64,000 nt of DNA from JAGRKR01 sp041397725 (lineage in GTDB: Bacteria; Pseudomonadota; Alphaproteobacteria; Rhizobiales; Hyphomicrobiaceae), in contig JAWKVZ010000001.1 of NCBI GenBank assembly GCA_041397725.1, positions 434,001 to 498,000 of the forward strand, given 5' to 3'. The notes under the pieces are model-generated. The model did no database searches. It was not told the DNA's origin and saw only the letters and a list, made by a program, of their open reading frames with translations. This document shows positions 63,356 to 64,000 of the stretch, piece after piece. The position numbers and the translations under genes are program-made. Position 1 is the first letter of the stretch. Each line of letters opens with the position of its first letter.

Positions 63356-64000
63356 CCGATGCCCCCCTGCTCGAGGTCGAGAACCTCAAGGTGCATTTTC
63401 CCCTGCGCAAGAGCTTGCTCGGCGGCGTCACGCGCAAGGTGCACGCCGTCGACGGCGTCTCGTTCAGCCTGCCGGCGGGCCGCACCTTCGGGCTCGTCGG
63501 CGAGTCGGGCTCCGGCAAGACGACAACCGCCTTCGCGCTGGTGCGCCTGGTCGAGCCGACGGACGGCACCGTGAAGCTGCTCGGCGAGGACATCACGCAC
63601 CGCAGCGGCAAGAACCTGCTGCCGCTGCGCCGCATGGTCCAGATGATCTTCCAGGACCCTTACTCCTCCCTCAATCCGCGGCTGCGGGCTGGCGCCATCG
63701 TGGAGGAGCCGCTGGAGCTGATGGGCATCGGCACGCGCGAGGAGCGACGCCAGCGCGCCGAGGAGTTGTTCGGACTGGTGGGGCTGCGCCGCGATCAGCT
63801 CGATCTTTTTCCGCACCAGTTCTCGGGCGGCCAGCGCCAGCGGATCGGCATCGCCCGTGCGCTCGCAGGCAACCCCAAGCTCATCGTCTGTGACGAGCCC
63901 GTATCCGCGCTCGATGTCGCCATCCAGGCGCAGATCCTCAATCTCCTGACAGAACTCCAGCAGGAGCTCGGCCTCGCCTACCTCTTCATCTCCCACGATC
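63352..64000 (+). CDS. Dipeptide/oligopeptide-type ABC transporter ATP-binding protein (DppF-like), 5' part
   Basis: 216 codons are visible before the window ends; the frame has no stop, so the gene continues. Starts at the ATGA overlap with the preceding ATPase. Walker A GESGSGKTT, Q-loop MIFQDPYSSLNPR, signature FSGGQRQRIGIARAL, Walker B LIVCDEPVSALDV and the switch-His region LFISHD are present. The C-terminal DppF extension lies outside. It completes the two-ATPase arrangement of the peptide-type transporter. Confidence 0.95.
   Translation, partial: MTDAPLLEVENLKVHFPLRKSLLGGVTRKVHAVDGVSFSLPAGRTFGLVGESGSGKTTTAFALVRLVEPTDGTVKLLGEDITHRSGKNLLPLRRMVQMIFQDPYSSLNPRLRAGAIVEEPLELMGIGTREERRQRAEELFGLVGLRRDQLDLFPHQFSGGQRQRIGIARALAGNPKLIVCDEPVSALDVAIQAQILNLLTELQQELGLAYLFISHD

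Overview
The window is high-GC, densely coded DNA from an alphaproteobacterium, most likely of the order Hyphomicrobiales. The evidence is the gene set: a MucR/Ros zinc-finger regulator, a NadQ-type Nudix-like NAD regulator, an RpoE-ChrR singlet-oxygen sigma/anti-sigma pair, DUF1489 fused by overlap to an acyl-CoA carboxylase gene, a phasin, DUF2076, and an alphaproteobacterial-type dihydroorotase. I see no rRNA, tRNA, CRISPR array, integrase, transposase or phage gene. It reads as ordinary chromosome, cut inside glnE on the left and inside a dppF-like ATPase gene on the right.

Layout. 1-5.3 kb: end of glnE, a six-EF-hand secreted protein with a His/Met-rich segment, an ECF sigma operon (sigma, one-pass anti-sigma candidate, periplasmic metal-sensor-like protein) and a histidine kinase with a decayed ATPase domain. 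5.5-14.4 kb: pepN, mucR, a NhaD/CitM-type antiporter, msrB, oligopeptidase B and a cupin. 14.5-23.7 kb: DUF2076, a D-threonine-aldolase-like enzyme with an aldehyde dehydrogenase, an orphan TAXI binding protein, PhoX and DUF4846. 23.7-32 kb: DUF1489-mccA and mccB (leucine-type acyl-CoA carboxylase), split by an inserted block holding a CyaC-like redox-type adenylate cyclase and three unknown genes. 32-42.5 kb: DUF4403 lipoprotein, rhodanese, small secreted proteins, dihydroorotase, ygfZ-tag, a flavin monooxygenase, an HD hydrolase and nadQ, ending in a duplicated 62-bp hairpin repeat. 42.5-47.9 kb: creatininase-type amidohydrolase, SDR, transketolase, VIT1 transporter and phasin. 48-54.1 kb: rpoE-chrR, an SDR and a divergent four-gene lipid-modification operon. 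54.2-64 kb: four-domain rhodanese, epimerase, TPP enzyme and a five-gene dipeptide/opine-type ABC transporter.

The best-supported regulatory unit is rpoE-chrR plus the operon 54089->50224. ChrR keeps all ligands known for both zinc sites at matching spacing. A sequence TGATCC-N18-TAAGAC sits just upstream of the operon and a relative, AGATCC-N18-TAAACT, upstream of rpoE. The operon encodes a flavoprotein, DUF1365, a cyclopropane-synthase-like methylase and DUF3833. This composition resembles the singlet-oxygen/furan-fatty-acid genes of Rhodobacter sphaeroides, so a membrane lipid modification triggered by singlet oxygen is the likely job. The most unusual single protein is the 571-residue cyclase at 26301-28016, which combines a His-rich six-helix membrane anchor, a [2Fe-2S] motif and a class III cyclase.

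Most convergent gene pairs are separated by GC-rich hairpins without a clear U-tract. I list these as candidate terminators with moderate confidence.
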